The position numbers and the translations under genes are program-made. A stretch of DNA of 64,000 bases from Kalmusia sp. IMI 367209 (taxonomy: Eukaryota > Ascomycota > Dothideomycetes > Pleosporales > Didymosphaeriaceae), in assembly GCA_027946365.1 (NCBI GenBank), contig JAPEUQ010000015.1, forward strand, positions 620,001 through 684,000, in the 5' to 3' direction. Positions 44,157-55,859 of the stretch are shown here, in pieces. The notes beneath the pieces are model-generated. The model saw only the letters and a list, made by a program, of their open reading frames with translations, did not search any database and had not been told where the DNA came from. The stretch's first letter is position 1. The number at the start of each line of letters is the position of its first letter.

Positions 44157-46450
44157 TTAAAGGGTCCATAAGCCACTGCGCCGCTTTCCCATTGGGTAGA
44201 CGAGAAGAGCGGACATAAACAGGCCAACCGTGATACCGATGGCAATTTGGATCATCGAAGCTGCAACGTTGAAGACAATAGCGTTGAGACTGTCCTGGGA
44301 TGACTGACCGTCGTTAGCAAAGTTGAAATAAAATTCAGGAATTCGAGCTTGTAGCAACATCCTATTGTATTTAGTCTGTGTATGAGCACTTACAGTCTCA
44401 GTGGCAGCGCCCCGTATGAGAGAAGAAGCCGTTTGCAGAGCACTTGAGATGCTTCCACTCGAAGCTAGAGAGCCAGGTACTTGAACGTAAACGGCCGGTA
44501 GGAGAACAGCAGCAGCTACGCCATGGCGTAAACGGCTGTACAAATTCGCCAGAACACCCACAGCAAATGCGCCAAAGGTGTACGCGATGGGCGCGCTTGA
44601 GCTGAACTTCATGTTGGCGTAAAAATTGACGATGTAGCCCACGAAGGCGATAGCAATCATGACCGGCATCTGCTTATATTTGGCCTGCACGGTAAAGCAG
44701 GCGAAAAGAACATAGAACGGGACCAATAAGAAGTTCCAGTAGGAGTTGAGCGGGTCGCGACAGGTAGTCTCATTGGTCGCATTGGGGTCCATCGCGCCGT
44801 ATAAAGCAGTTCCGACCGTGATGCCGTAGCCAAGGAAGAGGGAGTAAATGATGGCGAAGACGAGTCGAATGGAGCCTGGGACGATAGCGCGTGATTGGAG
44901 TTCGAGCGCAGAGCTAAGCACGAGCTGTTCATGATTAGCAAAGGGTTTACAGTGCATGGTGGTATAGCGGTCACTTACCCATCCAGGGAGAATCATAGCG
45001 ATTGAGCTTTGCGTCAAAGCGGAGAAACAGAACAAATCTCCGCCACGAATGCTTCCAAGCGCGCGGGAGATGCATGTCATCAGGATCGCTGCGCTGATCT
45101 CGAACACAGTGCTGTATGTCTTAGACAACGGAGCAACTACCAGCTGAAGAAAGCCAAGAAGAGTCCCAAGAATGAATATAGGCCCCATGTCGATCCAGCG
45201 TGCTTTGAAGAAACCAGATACCGCTACACTGGCAAGACCATACATGATGACGTTCAGCCAGACGGGATGACGATCCCGTGCATTTATGATATTATCTAGA
45301 GCCTCAAGTGCGTCATCAAGACTGATCACATCGTGGAGAACTTCTTTGTAAATCTCATGGGTATCTTTGAGTTTTCCGAGGTTGACTCCTTGCGTTGTTC
45401 GGACAATCTTTACTTCAGCGGTATGAGTGACTAAACGTTCTGTCAGCATCTCTTCATATACATAGAGCTACATGCTATTGGGTCCCGGTAGTATCGTAAA
45501 TTGTAGCCTGGGGTAACAAGTGTACGAATAGTGTCCTGATGACATGAAGCTGTAGAGTGTGTAGACTTACGGGAGTCATCAAAAGAGATGATCATGCAAC
45601 CAGGAATGTACAGAAATTGGCTGTTGACCTCTAGAACCTTCGCGGTAGTAGCCAGGTACTCTTCGAGACGATGGGTGGGTGCGCCGAAAAGCATCAAAGC
45701 GCGGCACATTTTAATGATGTATTGCTGGCGCTTGATAATGCTAGCAACATGAATCTTGATCTTCGCATCCTGGTCCTCTTTGGCTTTTCGAATCTTGGAG
45801 AGGATTGGATTGCTGCTGTTCCGTTTGTGGTGGGGAGGCCGAGTTGTTACTGTGCTCTCTTTCTTGGGATTTGCTAGTTCGGCTGCCGCTCCGATGAGAG
45901 TGGCGAGTGTCTCCTGCGATGGCTCTTCCTTCTCCTGTTTGTACCATTTTTTGCGCGGAGTCGCGAGTCCTGAAGATCCAGGGCGACTTGAAGGCTCGGG
46001 CACTTGAGGAGGTGAGATACTCTCAGCAGAAGAGTAATTCGCCATGGCGGATGTAGGTGTCTTATAGGCTTGAAGCAGCTGGTAGAAGACGCCGCCTTGG
46101 TTGCTGCCTGAGTAGGCATAGTCAGACGTATCATGGCCTTGGGCTGCCGGGTTTGATGACTGCTCGGCGTGTTCTACGTTGCTGCCATGCCTGTGCGCTT
46201 TCCAGAGTTCGTCTACTTCAGCACTAGAGCTACCAACTTGCTGAAGGCTTTCCGCATCATGCGACTCGGAATGGCTGATGCGCCTGTAACTGGCGGCTCC
46301 TGGGATTTCGGCGGCAGAGCTGTTGATGCGTACTCGTCGCCTCTCAGCGTTTTGAGGAGGGCTCACCGATGGTGTGTCGGGAGCTAGCTCCTGCATCTCG
46401 TGCGGTGGAGATGGCCAATATTGTTCTTTGTACTCGTTGGAAGAGGACAT
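44157..46450 (-). CDS. ThrE/PRM10-type membrane transporter
   Basis: Four exons (46450-45571, 45430-44979, 44924-44394, 44303-44157), with introns of 140, 54 and 90 bp, encode 669 residues. The first 250 are disordered and Ser-rich. Next comes the soluble signature RALMLFGAPTHRLEEYL and LYIPGCMIISFDDS, then about ten membrane helices in two groups, with GSIRGGDLFCFSALTQSSI, ILPGW-LVLSSALELQSR and a final YPMGKRRSGL. These are typical of the fungal PRM10 branch of the ThrE family (DUF1212). Yeast Prm10 is pheromone-induced; the substrate may be an amino acid or small acid. Introns 2 and 3 are multiples of three without stops, so unspliced readings give an inflated protein. Confidence 0.9.
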
Positions 46451-47508
46451 GGTTGAATACCAGGTGTGAAGTTATTTGATGAAGATGTTGGGCGGCACCG
46501 GGGCAGCTGGTGCTTTTGAAGGGCCGAGGGCGAGTCCCTGGAAGGAGAGAGTGGAGCCGAAGAGTCATGGCCAAGTCACGAAGTAGTGCTTGGGAGGATC
46601 TCGACCGACGATGCCCACACGTGTCACGGTGCCATGCCTTTTTTTTCGCAGCACGCTTCGTCTCGCAATGACGCAAGCGCACACCACCGAGGAAGTTATT
46701 TACGAAAGATTATTTTTATGTGTCAACGCCATCCCACCATAGCTAGCGACAACTAAATAAAGTAGGTACTCCAGTGTTTTAGCTCCCGCGGCGATCCTCA
46801 GAACCCCTTTCCGATCATAACGGACCTGCATATCCCCACGGTGCCTTCCTCGTGGTTAGAGATTTATGGAGACGTGTACGACACATGAGAATATCAGGAC
46901 CACGAAAAAACATAGAATGACTTTGCATCTACGGTATATTTCAATAGGTGCTTCACTAAGCTTGACACCCGAGGTTGAGAGCGACGAACTTTTGATGAAA
47001 AATGTTTCTTGACTGGTAGTCTGGAAATACTTTCTCTTTGTGGACTAGCGGCTCGGGTCCCGGAAGAATCACGTGATTGTATTCGTTTCTAGGCTAGCGC
47101 ACTTTCTTGCGGGAAAAACCTCCGACCCTTTAGCAATGGCGTCTTATGGACTCCCTGACTCCTTTACATATATCTACCGACGATGTTGAGCGCCTACAAA
47201 TGCATTCATATAACGCTCCTGACTGCGTCACTCGCGAGTTCCTGCCGGCCGCTATTCCTCAGATATCTATCGTACATGCTAGGTCAACCGTCTGAACATT
47301 CATCATGGGCCAAGTCTCCATATAATATACATTACACATGGGGAAATATCCATATTCGTAATTATTTGATTGATGACATGACTGTAACTGGCTTTGCTCG
47401 ATTTTCACATCAATTTCAGTTGTCGATTTCTAGGCCGTCTCTGCAGAGCCTACGAAGTTCGATACTCTTTTCAACGCGCACCCACCTCTCTCCACCCACT
47501 ACTGATGC
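46451..47508. other. Intergenic
   Basis: About 1.06 kb between the start of the ThrE-type gene and the 3' end of the MATE-like gene. ORFs here overlap the MATE 3' end or are random. No gene is seen. Confidence 0.5.
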
Positions 47509-49170
47509 TCAAATACCCGAATTTCCTTTTCCCCTGCTTAATCTCCAAGCCCAAAATCCATCAAAAACTACGATGTCAAAAAAAGAAAATACCAGACTTC
47601 CACCAAATACCAGACTATGATAGGTCCATGCATCCCTAGGATTCAAGGTCGCCACCTGACACGCAATCGCCCATGGCAGCACATAACAGAGGTTTGACGC
47701 GAGCGACTGATACAAATACCACTTCGGGCGCGTAGCCATTAGCACAGCCGCAAGCTGCGTTGACACAGCGTAGAAAATATAGCACCAGTCGATCGTGCGC
47801 CACATATGTGCCGTAATGCGAGCAACTTCTTCTGAGCCGGAGAGATAGTGCGCGAAGGGTCGAGCCCCGAAAAATGAAAGGAAGAGACAGAGGGGGATCT
47901 CGATGGTGAGGGCAATGGCGACGGAGTATGCAGCCCAGCGAGATATGTCCCATATGTTCCGCCAGCTAGCTTGAAATGTGGTGCTACTACTACTACTACT
48001 ACTACCGGATAGTGATTTGCAGAAGGTCCCCCAAGAGTGGCCGATAAAGGTTAGAGTTGTGGTTTCGAGCGCTTGAACAGGTACCATGACGAGACCCCAG
48101 CGAATAGTGGAGAAGACGCCCCAGGCGGTGGCGTAGACGTTACCCATTGATACGATGCCGTGCACAAGCCAGAGATAGAGCGCATTGCGGACGGCGGATT
48201 CGAGGAAAAACATGAAACCCGGCTTGAAGAGTGTTCGAAGCGCTGAAACTGAGGGTTTCAGTCGTGCATCAGATTCCTCTTCCCTGGCGGTGGAATTTTC
48301 ACTAAGACTTGTGGCATAGATGAAGTACACAAGACCAGCGAAAGCGGATGCCAGGTTGCATGATAGTTGGATTGCGGCTTGCATGTTGACTGTGGGTGTT
48401 ACACCGCCAACGTGGAATTTTGAAATGATAAGTAAATCAAGAATTATGTTGATGGCGAACTTAGTAGAGCTGATGAGCAGCGGTACGTCCGGTCGGTCAA
48501 GAGCTCGAGTAGACGCGCTGACAGCATACTCCACCGCCGAACTGAAAGCCGAAAACGCAGATATACGGACATACGTCAAACTCGCGTCACGAACGTCGAC
48601 CGGGACGAAGCCCTCTGCAAAAATTGACGCGCCACCTAGAAACGCGATACTCATGATCAGCCCAAGAATTGACTGAAAAAGAATGAGGGTATGAGTTAGC
48701 TGCAAACGTTCGTGAAAACTGCGTGAGGCGTCATCACCGATGACAAGGTACGAAGCGCGAGGAAGGCCTTCATTGAGGACTTCGGCGACAACACCGATGT
48801 AGGTGTATGAGTCGGTTGTAACGACCATTGACGAATTGATGTTTGCGACCCATAACTTTGACAGTGTGGAATACAGCGCTGGCAGTATGAAGCTGAGAAT
48901 ATTGAACAGCAATGCTCCAGTGTATCTAAGGTTGAGTCAGTACTTGCTTGCTGTTGTCAAAGCGCGTACTTACACATTGCGATGTTTTGAAAATTTTAGG
49001 TCAAGAGAAACTTGTTTTCTCCAAGGCAACGCCTGGCTATCAACGCGATTAGATCCCTCAATCTCTTGCTCTTCGTCACCTGCAACGCCAACAGCGCCCT
49101 TGTCCTTGGTATTCAACATTTGATACCGGTAGCGACGCTGCGCTCGCGAAAGCATTGAAGAAGAGGCCAT
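47509..49170 (-). CDS. MATE-like multidrug/metabolite efflux transporter
   Basis: Two exons (49170-48974 and 48925-47509), with a 48-bp intron, encode 537 residues. A polar N-terminus ([19 protein letters not shown]) leads to about twelve hydrophobic helices, including [40 protein letters not shown] and [18 protein letters not shown], in the two-bundle pattern of MATE transporters. A Ser homopolymer (Ser-6, from GTA/GTAGTA repeats on the plus strand at 47982-48002) lies in a loop. Such carriers expel organic cations or metabolites against Na+ or H+ gradients. The start is uncertain because the frame stays open to 49461. The gene is divergent from an alpha/beta hydrolase and both have nearby TATA-like sequences. 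Confidence 0.82.
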
Positions 49171-49750
49171 GTTATCATTATATAGACATTCGCACGTTGC
49201 GCTTGCTGTGGCAAATAGCCTTCTGGGAAGTGTTTGTACGTAAAGCCTTGGGTTGCATCGCATTGCATTATCGCGAAGGCTCGTGTTTGCGCGGGGAGCT
49301 TCGGGCGCCTCCGCAACAGATTGATTCGTTCGATCTGTCAGCCCTTGCGTTGCTTTACCGAGAAATGTGCCAAACGCCGAAAACTTGACGTGTAGTACAG
49401 GGCGGTCTCTTTTCACATTAGCTATTTTACACGTGCGTTCGGATTGATGAGATACATCCACAGTAGATATATATATGTAGGGCTGACTTGAGTAGCGCTA
49501 AAACGAACACCGCTGCGGATGCGCTCGGAAAGCTTTAGGCAGCATTAGCTCATTGTAATCGGCATTGAGAACTATAGAAGAGGCATGTTGTCTTGCGGTT
49601 TTACAATTAGAGAGTTGTACCGAGGATGAGGTCATATTACGGTCGCCCTACGGTACGCCTCCTCGCTCTCGCATAAGCTAGATCGACATATATATCTTTA
49701 CCATCTGTTCATGTCCCTACCATACCACTCAGCAGACATCGAGATACAAG
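49171..49750. promoter_or_regulatory. Divergent promoter region of the MATE-like and hydrolase genes, with TATA-like sites
   Basis: A TATATATATA stretch at about 49468-49476 can serve the minus-strand transporter, and TATATATCT at about 49688-49696 stands 60 bp before the plus-strand hydrolase ATG. TATA-type promoters on both sides suggest regulated, possibly shared, expression. Confidence 0.45.
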
Positions 49751-50785
49751 ATGACTTCTTTTTCTTCTTCGTCATTCGAATATACTCCTCTCTCTGAACG
49801 CGCCCATAAAGCAATCTCATCCGCAATCCCCAACGACCTACTAGTTGAAGAGCGCATCAAGCAATTCTCAAGTATCAAGCCACGCAACCCCGATCAAGAC
49901 AACGATGTCGAGATCCTCGAGGGAGTCGAGTTCATGCATCATGTGACAATGGCACCCGGCGACTATGAGACCATAAAATGGCACTACGTGACAGCAGGAT
50001 CCCCGGCCGCTGAACCCATTGTTTTCCTCCATGGTATTCCCGACTCCTGGTTCCAGTGGCACTACCAAATGGCCAAGCTCTCTTCGAAATACTATTGTAT
50101 CTCCGTTGATCTGAAAGGCTACGGCCAGTCTGAAAAAGCGCCGGGAACATATCTACACGAAGATGTTGCAGAACAGCTATACGTCCTTTTAAATCAAATC
50201 GGATTGAAGCGTTTCAACTTGGTGACCCACGACAGGGGCACTGTGCAGGCGGATTTCATCGTCGCAAAGCATCCGGAGAAAGTGCTGAGGTATGGGCGTG
50301 GCGAGCAGCACCTGTGGCATTTCAATCCAACGCTCTCACCACAAGGTCCCATCTTCCAGAATGCACCTTGGACGGGGATTATGAACGATCCAAAGCGGTT
50401 TGCTATCTGGGTGTATACATTCGTTGCAGGGTCGTTCCCACCCGAGAACGTCATGGCTCGCGTTATTCAGGAGTTTTCATACGAAGATGTTACTAAGGCG
50501 GTACCGCGCTATTTTAACAGCAGTACTTTCCGTCAAGAATGGATCAAGAGACGGGAGCTGATGGGTAAATGGAAGTGTCCAGTTCTGATATTAGAGGGCA
50601 AAGAGAGCCGGAGTCAACCGTGGGAGTTCTACCAGGCTGAGGATGTCAAACAGTGGCTGAGTGGCGCGAAGGAGACCAAAGTGAGGTTCGTGGAGGGAGG
50701 GCATTTCTGGAGCTTGGAGAGTCCGGAGGATACGTTTCAGGCCATTTTGGAGTTGTTGAATATGAAGGCGGATGAGGAGGACTGA
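49751..50785 (+). CDS. Alpha/beta hydrolase, epoxide-hydrolase/haloalkane-dehalogenase-like
   Basis: An intron-free gene of 344 residues from MTSFSSSSFEYTPLSERAHK. Landmarks are the oxyanion-hole motif FLHGIPDSWFQWH, strand-turn DLKGYGQSEK, the nucleophile elbow VTHDRGTVQADFI with Asp in the nucleophile place, a cap region, and the catalytic His in VEGGHFWSLESPE. An Asp nucleophile fits epoxide hydrolases and dehalogenases rather than Ser esterases. The cap Tyr residues that would settle epoxide opening cannot be placed with certainty. Epoxide hydrolases convert epoxides to diols in detoxification and secondary metabolism. The divergent neighbour is a MATE-like exporter, so a detoxification pairing is possible. 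Confidence 0.82.
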   Translation: MTSFSSSSFEYTPLSERAHKAISSAIPNDLLVEERIKQFSSIKPRNPDQDNDVEILEGVEFMHHVTMAPGDYETIKWHYVTAGSPAAEPIVFLHGIPDSWFQWHYQMAKLSSKYYCISVDLKGYGQSEKAPGTYLHEDVAEQLYVLLNQIGLKRFNLVTHDRGTVQADFIVAKHPEKVLRYGRGEQHLWHFNPTLSPQGPIFQNAPWTGIMNDPKRFAIWVYTFVAGSFPPENVMARVIQEFSYEDVTKAVPRYFNSSTFRQEWIKRRELMGKWKCPVLILEGKESRSQPWEFYQAEDVKQWLSGAKETKVRFVEGGHFWSLESPEDTFQAILELLNMKADEED

Positions 50786-51341
50786 AAACTTCGTAGGCCT
50801 TGACGCCTTCCTAGCCCAATGTAGTAACGTGATATAGTTACAAGTTAAGAACTCACAGATAGTCCTTGAGCGTATCATATAGTCTATTGTAATTCGATCA
50901 TGTCTCGACTTATGGTCAATTATGGAGTTACTTCAATCTATGGCAATTGGTGCCTACCTAGGTAGCTCTGCATATTTCATATAATAGGGTTATCTGTGGC
51001 TATCTGTTTCATACCATATAAGAATCAAATTGCCTTTAGAGATTGAGGGTATCGTGATGATGATAATGGGAAATATAAAAAATCAATCGTCATTATGAGG
51101 ACTTTCTGACACATTCGCCTGCAAGAAACATTGTCAGGCAGTATTGTTCCCTGTGAGTCCGAACCTTCATCACCCGCTGGAACCGATATTGGGCTCAGGG
51201 AGAAGCAGCATAGTGAATCTTGCCAACGCTCTTCAGCCAATCAATATCACTTGAAGAAGATAACCATCACCACTGTCTCCGCACCACGTCATCTACGTTC
51301 GTTAGAACCATCTACAAAACCTCATGCTCATAACTCACCAC
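50786..51341. other. Intergenic, convergent 3' ends
   Basis: About 0.56 kb between the hydrolase and the nuclear protein gene. It is A+T-rich and no gene is seen. Confidence 0.5.
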
Positions 51342-52537
51342 TCAGATGGAATGGAAACGACTCTCTAGTGCTCTCGCATCGAACCACTTGCCCGTTTCCT
51401 TCTCCAACGCATTAGCCACATGCCCCCAAAAGTCTTTCTCCACGCTCGCGACCGCCGCCATCAGCTGCTCGGTGACATCGACCTTCTCCAGCATCTTCGC
51501 CTGCTCGCTCAGCGTCGGGTTGCACTTCTGGCGCAAGTTGTTGGCAAGATCCTCGGCGGCTTTCTCGTCGTTGCGCACGCGCTTGCGGCCGCCGCCTGCG
51601 CCGTAGCTGTACCCGGAGGGATTGTTCACAGCACCAGCAATATTGGCTGCGGGATGTTGGGCGGGGTTGCGGAGATGCATGTCTAGTAAAGCACTATAGT
51701 CAGCATTGCTATTCGTATGATTGGGTATATGCAGATGTGTTTGCGTGACTTACAGTCCTTAGGGTCAAATCCAATCTCGCCATGTGCGGCGGCAATGCGT
51801 GGCGCATTCCGGACAAACCGGCTATACACCGCCGCCGTCGTCAAGATAGCAGGTTCGCCACGCTTAAGACGCTCCTCATTCAGATACGAAGCAATCGCAT
51901 CCCAACCCATGCCGTCATCCTGCCGCATCTTCTTAATAGCCTGGTTCTCGGGATCTTCCTCGACCTGGCGGTTGCGCGGGCGCATGGTCTTCGGCTGTAG
52001 GATAGTGAGTGACTTGCTGACTTCGAACTTGATGGCGCGGGCACGTCTCAAGCCGTCAAGTGTGGAATTAACAGCGGAGAATGGGGACGAAGAGCCGGGC
52101 TCGGGGGCGACGCCGAGGGACATATTGGAGATGGTGATGTCGGGGTCCTCGGGTTCGAAGAGGGGAGACTCGCTGGGGCGGATTACGGGGGTTTGACGAC
52201 CTATGTCGTGGAATGCTGGACTCAAGAGGTCGGAGTCTGGGAATTTGGTAAGTGGATTGGCTTATGAGAGAGGTCAGGCGGCGTCTTCATCTACCTTTGG
52301 CGAAGTGAGAGACACCATCTGTGGATTCAACATCCTCGCGGCTACGAATGGAGTTTTCTTGCTCGGCATCCTCAGCCTCTCCATCATCGCCAATGACATG
52401 TTGTACAACATGGTCGTCAAGCTCACTACGTATGGGTTAGCATTCTGCTTCTGTGTGGAGCCAACTGTATGTATAGAATGAATGTTTGAGTACACTTACC
52501 AATGAGGAGCTTCGACTCCGTAGCCTTGAGATGCCAT
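51342..52537 (-). CDS. Predicted nuclear SANT/Myb-like protein, fungal family
   Basis: Four exons (52537-52500, 52425-52316, 52236-51754, 51682-51342) encode 323 residues. Splicing gives MASQGYGVEAPHCELDDHV, an acidic segment, then DSDLLSPAFHDIGRQTP. The conserved centre is EEDPENQAIKKMRQDDGMGWDAIASYLNEER followed by TTAAVYSRFVRNAPRIAA and GFDPKDYMHLR, which resembles a Myb/SANT-type helix-turn-helix. The C-terminus has a basic GGGRKRVRND and a helical stretch. To my knowledge this is a conserved fungal protein without a named function; DNA or chromatin binding is inferred. The second intron uses a weak donor (GTGTCT at 52315), so that junction is the least sure. Confidence 0.72.
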
Positions 52538-52984
52538 TGTTACAAGGTGTTGGTACACGGGGCTTTCGCTAGCTCTTGTTGATATTCACGACACTACGGT
52601 GATGAAGTTGAGTATTGCGTAGAACAGTTGCTGGGCGAGTTTTAAATCTTAGAGTCAAATCACGCGGCCAGACTTGCCTCGTGATTGCGGCGGTAAACAA
52701 GGTACAAACCAACCCAGCAACGGACGCGATGACCTTAGATACGGTGGCTTTTCGCCGATCAGCTGAACGAATAGACTTGTGTTGCAGTTTCAAGTGAAGG
52801 TGACAGTTGGTCTACAAACGCTCATCTCGCATTGCTATCTCGTTACATAACTACGCACCACTTATAATCCTCCGAGCCTCCCTTGACCACCGACGTCCAA
52901 GCTTCCTTCTATACCTGTATCACCCTGTGACATCTGGTCGGTAAAATTTCAGTCCAGCTCAGTACACGTTCTGCGACCCCTCGA
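52538..52984. other. Intergenic
   Basis: About 0.45 kb, no gene seen; it likely carries the promoter of the nuclear-protein gene and the 3' UTR of the next. Confidence 0.45.
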
Positions 52985-53215
52985 CTACCGACTCATCGCC
53001 CAAGCCGCCCTAGCTTCCGCCTCAGCAAGCTTCCGTTGTGTCTTCTCTGCTGGCGATTCGGCGGTATGCGCCGATGAGGACGGTCGCTTTGACCGCCACA
53101 TTGACTTCAGGAGCGACTTAGTAGACGCCATCGTTGATGTTGACTTTGTGGACTGAGCATCCTTCTCTGTCATGGAGCTCGCGCTTGACTGGTGATCTGA
53201 CGTTGACATGGTCAT
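52985..53215 (-). CDS. Small disordered Ser/Lys-rich protein
   Basis: A 76-residue single-exon gene with start MTMSTSDHQSSASSM and end RKLAEAEARAAWAMSR. It is Ser/Thr-rich, then basic (SLLKSMWRSKRPSSS), then a short amphipathic helix at the end. No signal peptide or membrane segment is seen. A TATA-like TATAT sits about 25 bp upstream of the start. The helical end looks like a conserved small fungal protein, but I cannot name a family. Confidence 0.55.
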   Translation of the reverse strand: MTMSTSDHQSSASSMTEKDAQSTKSTSTMASTKSLLKSMWRSKRPSSSAHTAESPAEKTQRKLAEAEARAAWAMSR

Positions 53216-54083
53216 GGTTGTGTGTGTTGGATGGATATATCGGTGGTAAAATGTCGTGCCGGCACTCAGTCTAAGTTGTAATGTCGGTTTTCTATGAGTG
53301 AAGCTTGTGTGGTAGGGTCCGATGTTCGAGAACAAATGCCGTGTTGGAATAGAAGCTTTGGGTATTATGTCTTAAATGTGTTGTAAGATTTTAGTATATG
53401 GGACCAAACGGCTATGCTCATCCTTCTTATACACATCGCCAGCTTCCCGTCGACTCATCCATAATCTACTCAAGCGTCGCTATGCGACTCAGGTCAGGTA
53501 CTACACACGCCCTGCGAGCCATACAAGCCTCCACTGCCCCATCGCGCCCTTCGCATTCAATGTGCTTGGTACGCGTTTCCCATCTGAGTCAACGCCAATT
53601 GCGCAACTAAAGCACCGAATTGCAGCCACACGGATATTCATACATGTTTCGGTGCATAGCGGTGTGGAAACTGGTTGACCGGGCGGGGCGCAGCATGTTC
53701 ATGAGAGGTTGAGTCAAGTTGAGCGCAGGGCGCTAGCCACATCCGGTACCGGTAAGCGACACTAGGCCCACCCAGCGTTTGTAAGCTGCTCGTATTGCTC
53801 GCTCTTGCAGCGTCGTCATTCATCGTGGGAAAATTCGAATTTCCATTCGAGTCATCTAGCAACCATCTTCATTGTTTGGTAGCTGAATGGGACTGAGTAG
53901 GACGCCATGCATTGGGTTACCAATCAGCAATGTAGATAGTTTCATTGCCTCGTCCCCTGGGACTTGGATATCATCGTAGGGTATGAACATTATCAATATC
54001 TTCCTTGTTTCCTTTTAGCAAACGCCAAAACGCTCAACACCGTATCCATGGCCCGCCCGCCGTCTGTATATTCCCATTTTTTT
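53216..54083. other. Intergenic
   Basis: About 0.87 kb with random ORFs on both strands and a poly-T run near 54080. No gene is seen. Confidence 0.5.
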
Positions 54084-55859
54084 TTATAGCCGACTCAACC
54101 CCCTGATCATTGGCTTACTCTCATCCGCACTCCCTTCGAGCGACCTGAAAGAGATTGAACAATCCAGCCTCGCGCAAGTCCTCTGGCTGTTGGTGCATCC
54201 CGGAATATTGAAACATGCCCATCCTCTCTTGCAGTCCGAATCAACAGTGCAATCGCCTCCAGGAATATTTCTAGCAGATCCAGCACCTCCGCAGACAAAG
54301 CTGCCTGTGGCACAAACACATCCGTTGCCGCCGCCAGCAGTGTCGGCGCGCTTGACGCAGCCGTAGCCGGAGGGGCAGGAAGAGTCAGCCACGGGGAAGG
54401 TTTTGCCAGTGGGGCAAGAGATGGGGGTAGGGCTGTTGAATTATGAGTGAAATTATTGAGCAAGGCTAGAATATCCTATTACTTACCGTGGGGGCAATGT
54501 GCTTGTCTCGGTTGTAGTTGTAGTTGCGCGGATGGTAGCTACAAAAACGGGGGTCGATGTAATAGTGCTAGTTGATGTGGGCGTGAAAGTAGCTGTGAGG
54601 AGGACACCTGAAATGAGCAGTGTTAGTGAACTGGCTAAAATCTAGGTATAGCAGCGAATTACCCGGCGTTGTAGTTGAGGTGATAGTTGTGCTAGGAGTG
54701 TACGTAGTGGTACTATCGGAACAACGTGGTTAGCGCATACGTTGACTAGATATTTCATGGAGAGAATTACCTTAAAACACCTGGTGTAGTGGTCGTAGTC
54801 TCCGTTGAAGTCGGTGTGAAAGTCTCTGTTGACAGAACACCCGGTGTCGTTGTAACGGTTGTAGTAGAGCTTGGGGTCTGGTATTCGAGATGTCAGCAAT
54901 GCTTCATGAGGGCAATATAAATGGACATTCTAGCAGTCTACGGTTACAAGGCAAAAGCTGGAAGAGAGTCTTTGTGCACATTATGCATCATAGGGTGCTT
55001 GTCCTACAAAGAGTCTCTCAACTTTGCCATGATACCGCATCCCCATACTGTATAATGTTACGAAGAGGATAGACGCACAAGAGTGTTAGTGACTACAACT
55101 GAAGGTGTTGTAGTAACTTGGGGATGTGGTTCGATACATGAACACAGGGTGGAGACGACTGAACTAGCCTCGGCTGCAAGCGTTGAGAATAGGGAAGCTA
55201 ATGGGTCATTTCTTGCGGGCGTCGCCGTGGCACGCTTTGCGAGTGGTTCGACGGTGACAGTGCGCGTTACCGTCGAGACAGTGATTGTAGTAGTCGTGGA
55301 CCTTGTTGGTGCCACGCTAGTTTGGGTGATATAGACAGGAGCGTTCGTTAGCGTAGTGTAGTCTGTGGTAGGGTCGGCAGTTTCAGTCTCATAAAACGTC
55401 GTTGTGTCCGCTGTCTCTGTGGTCAGGATTATCGTTGGGTCGGCAGTTATCGTAGTGGTCAGTGTGAGGACATCCGCCGTTTCTGTAGTGTAGTCTGTCG
55501 TTGGCGCCGCTGTATTCGTGGACGTGAATAAGATGGCGGGCAGAGTTTCAGTCGAGAAGACAGTTGTTGGTGTAGCAGTCCGTGTAGTGGTTTTGACTGG
55601 GTATTTACTGGTGCAGAAGCTGCTCGCAGGCTTGTCTGAGCGTTGAAAGCCACGTTAGCCTAAGAGCCATGTATAGTCGAGTAGTAGTTACTCAAGAGTC
55701 TTTTCGATTGAGCGATGCGCATGTTTTGTTAATTCCCAAGGTTAACTTACATGTCGAGAGCGGGTTCAACAGGCCGATAAGACCCCTTGTGCATGCTGCA
55801 TCCTGAGCCTCGGAGATGCTCAGGGTCATTGCCACGGCAAGGATAGATGTGGAACGCAT
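54084..55859 (-). CDS. Secreted or wall-associated Thr-rich protein with Cys-rich C-terminal domain
   Basis: Six exons (55859-55751, 55635-55079, 54877-54771, 54712-54663, 54607-54487, 54432-54084) encode 430 residues. A signal peptide (MRSTSILAVAMTLSISEAQ) leads to ACTRGLIGLLNPLSTYKPASSFC, a small N-terminal Cys module. A very Thr-rich region follows (TTTTITVSTVTRTVTVEP), likely heavily O-glycosylated. Exons 3-5 carry repeated TPGVL-type units with introns at equivalent places. The end is a compact Cys-rich module: CPTGKTFPVADSSCPSGYGC, NGCVCATGSFVCGG, DCTVDSDCKRGWACF. No GPI anchor is evident. This looks like a cell-surface or wall protein; binding partner and role are unknown. The chance that single exon borders are off is moderate. 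Confidence 0.72.

Noticed and set aside
47183..47620. 145-codon plus-strand ORF
   Set aside because: Overlaps the 3' end of the MATE-like gene and looks random.
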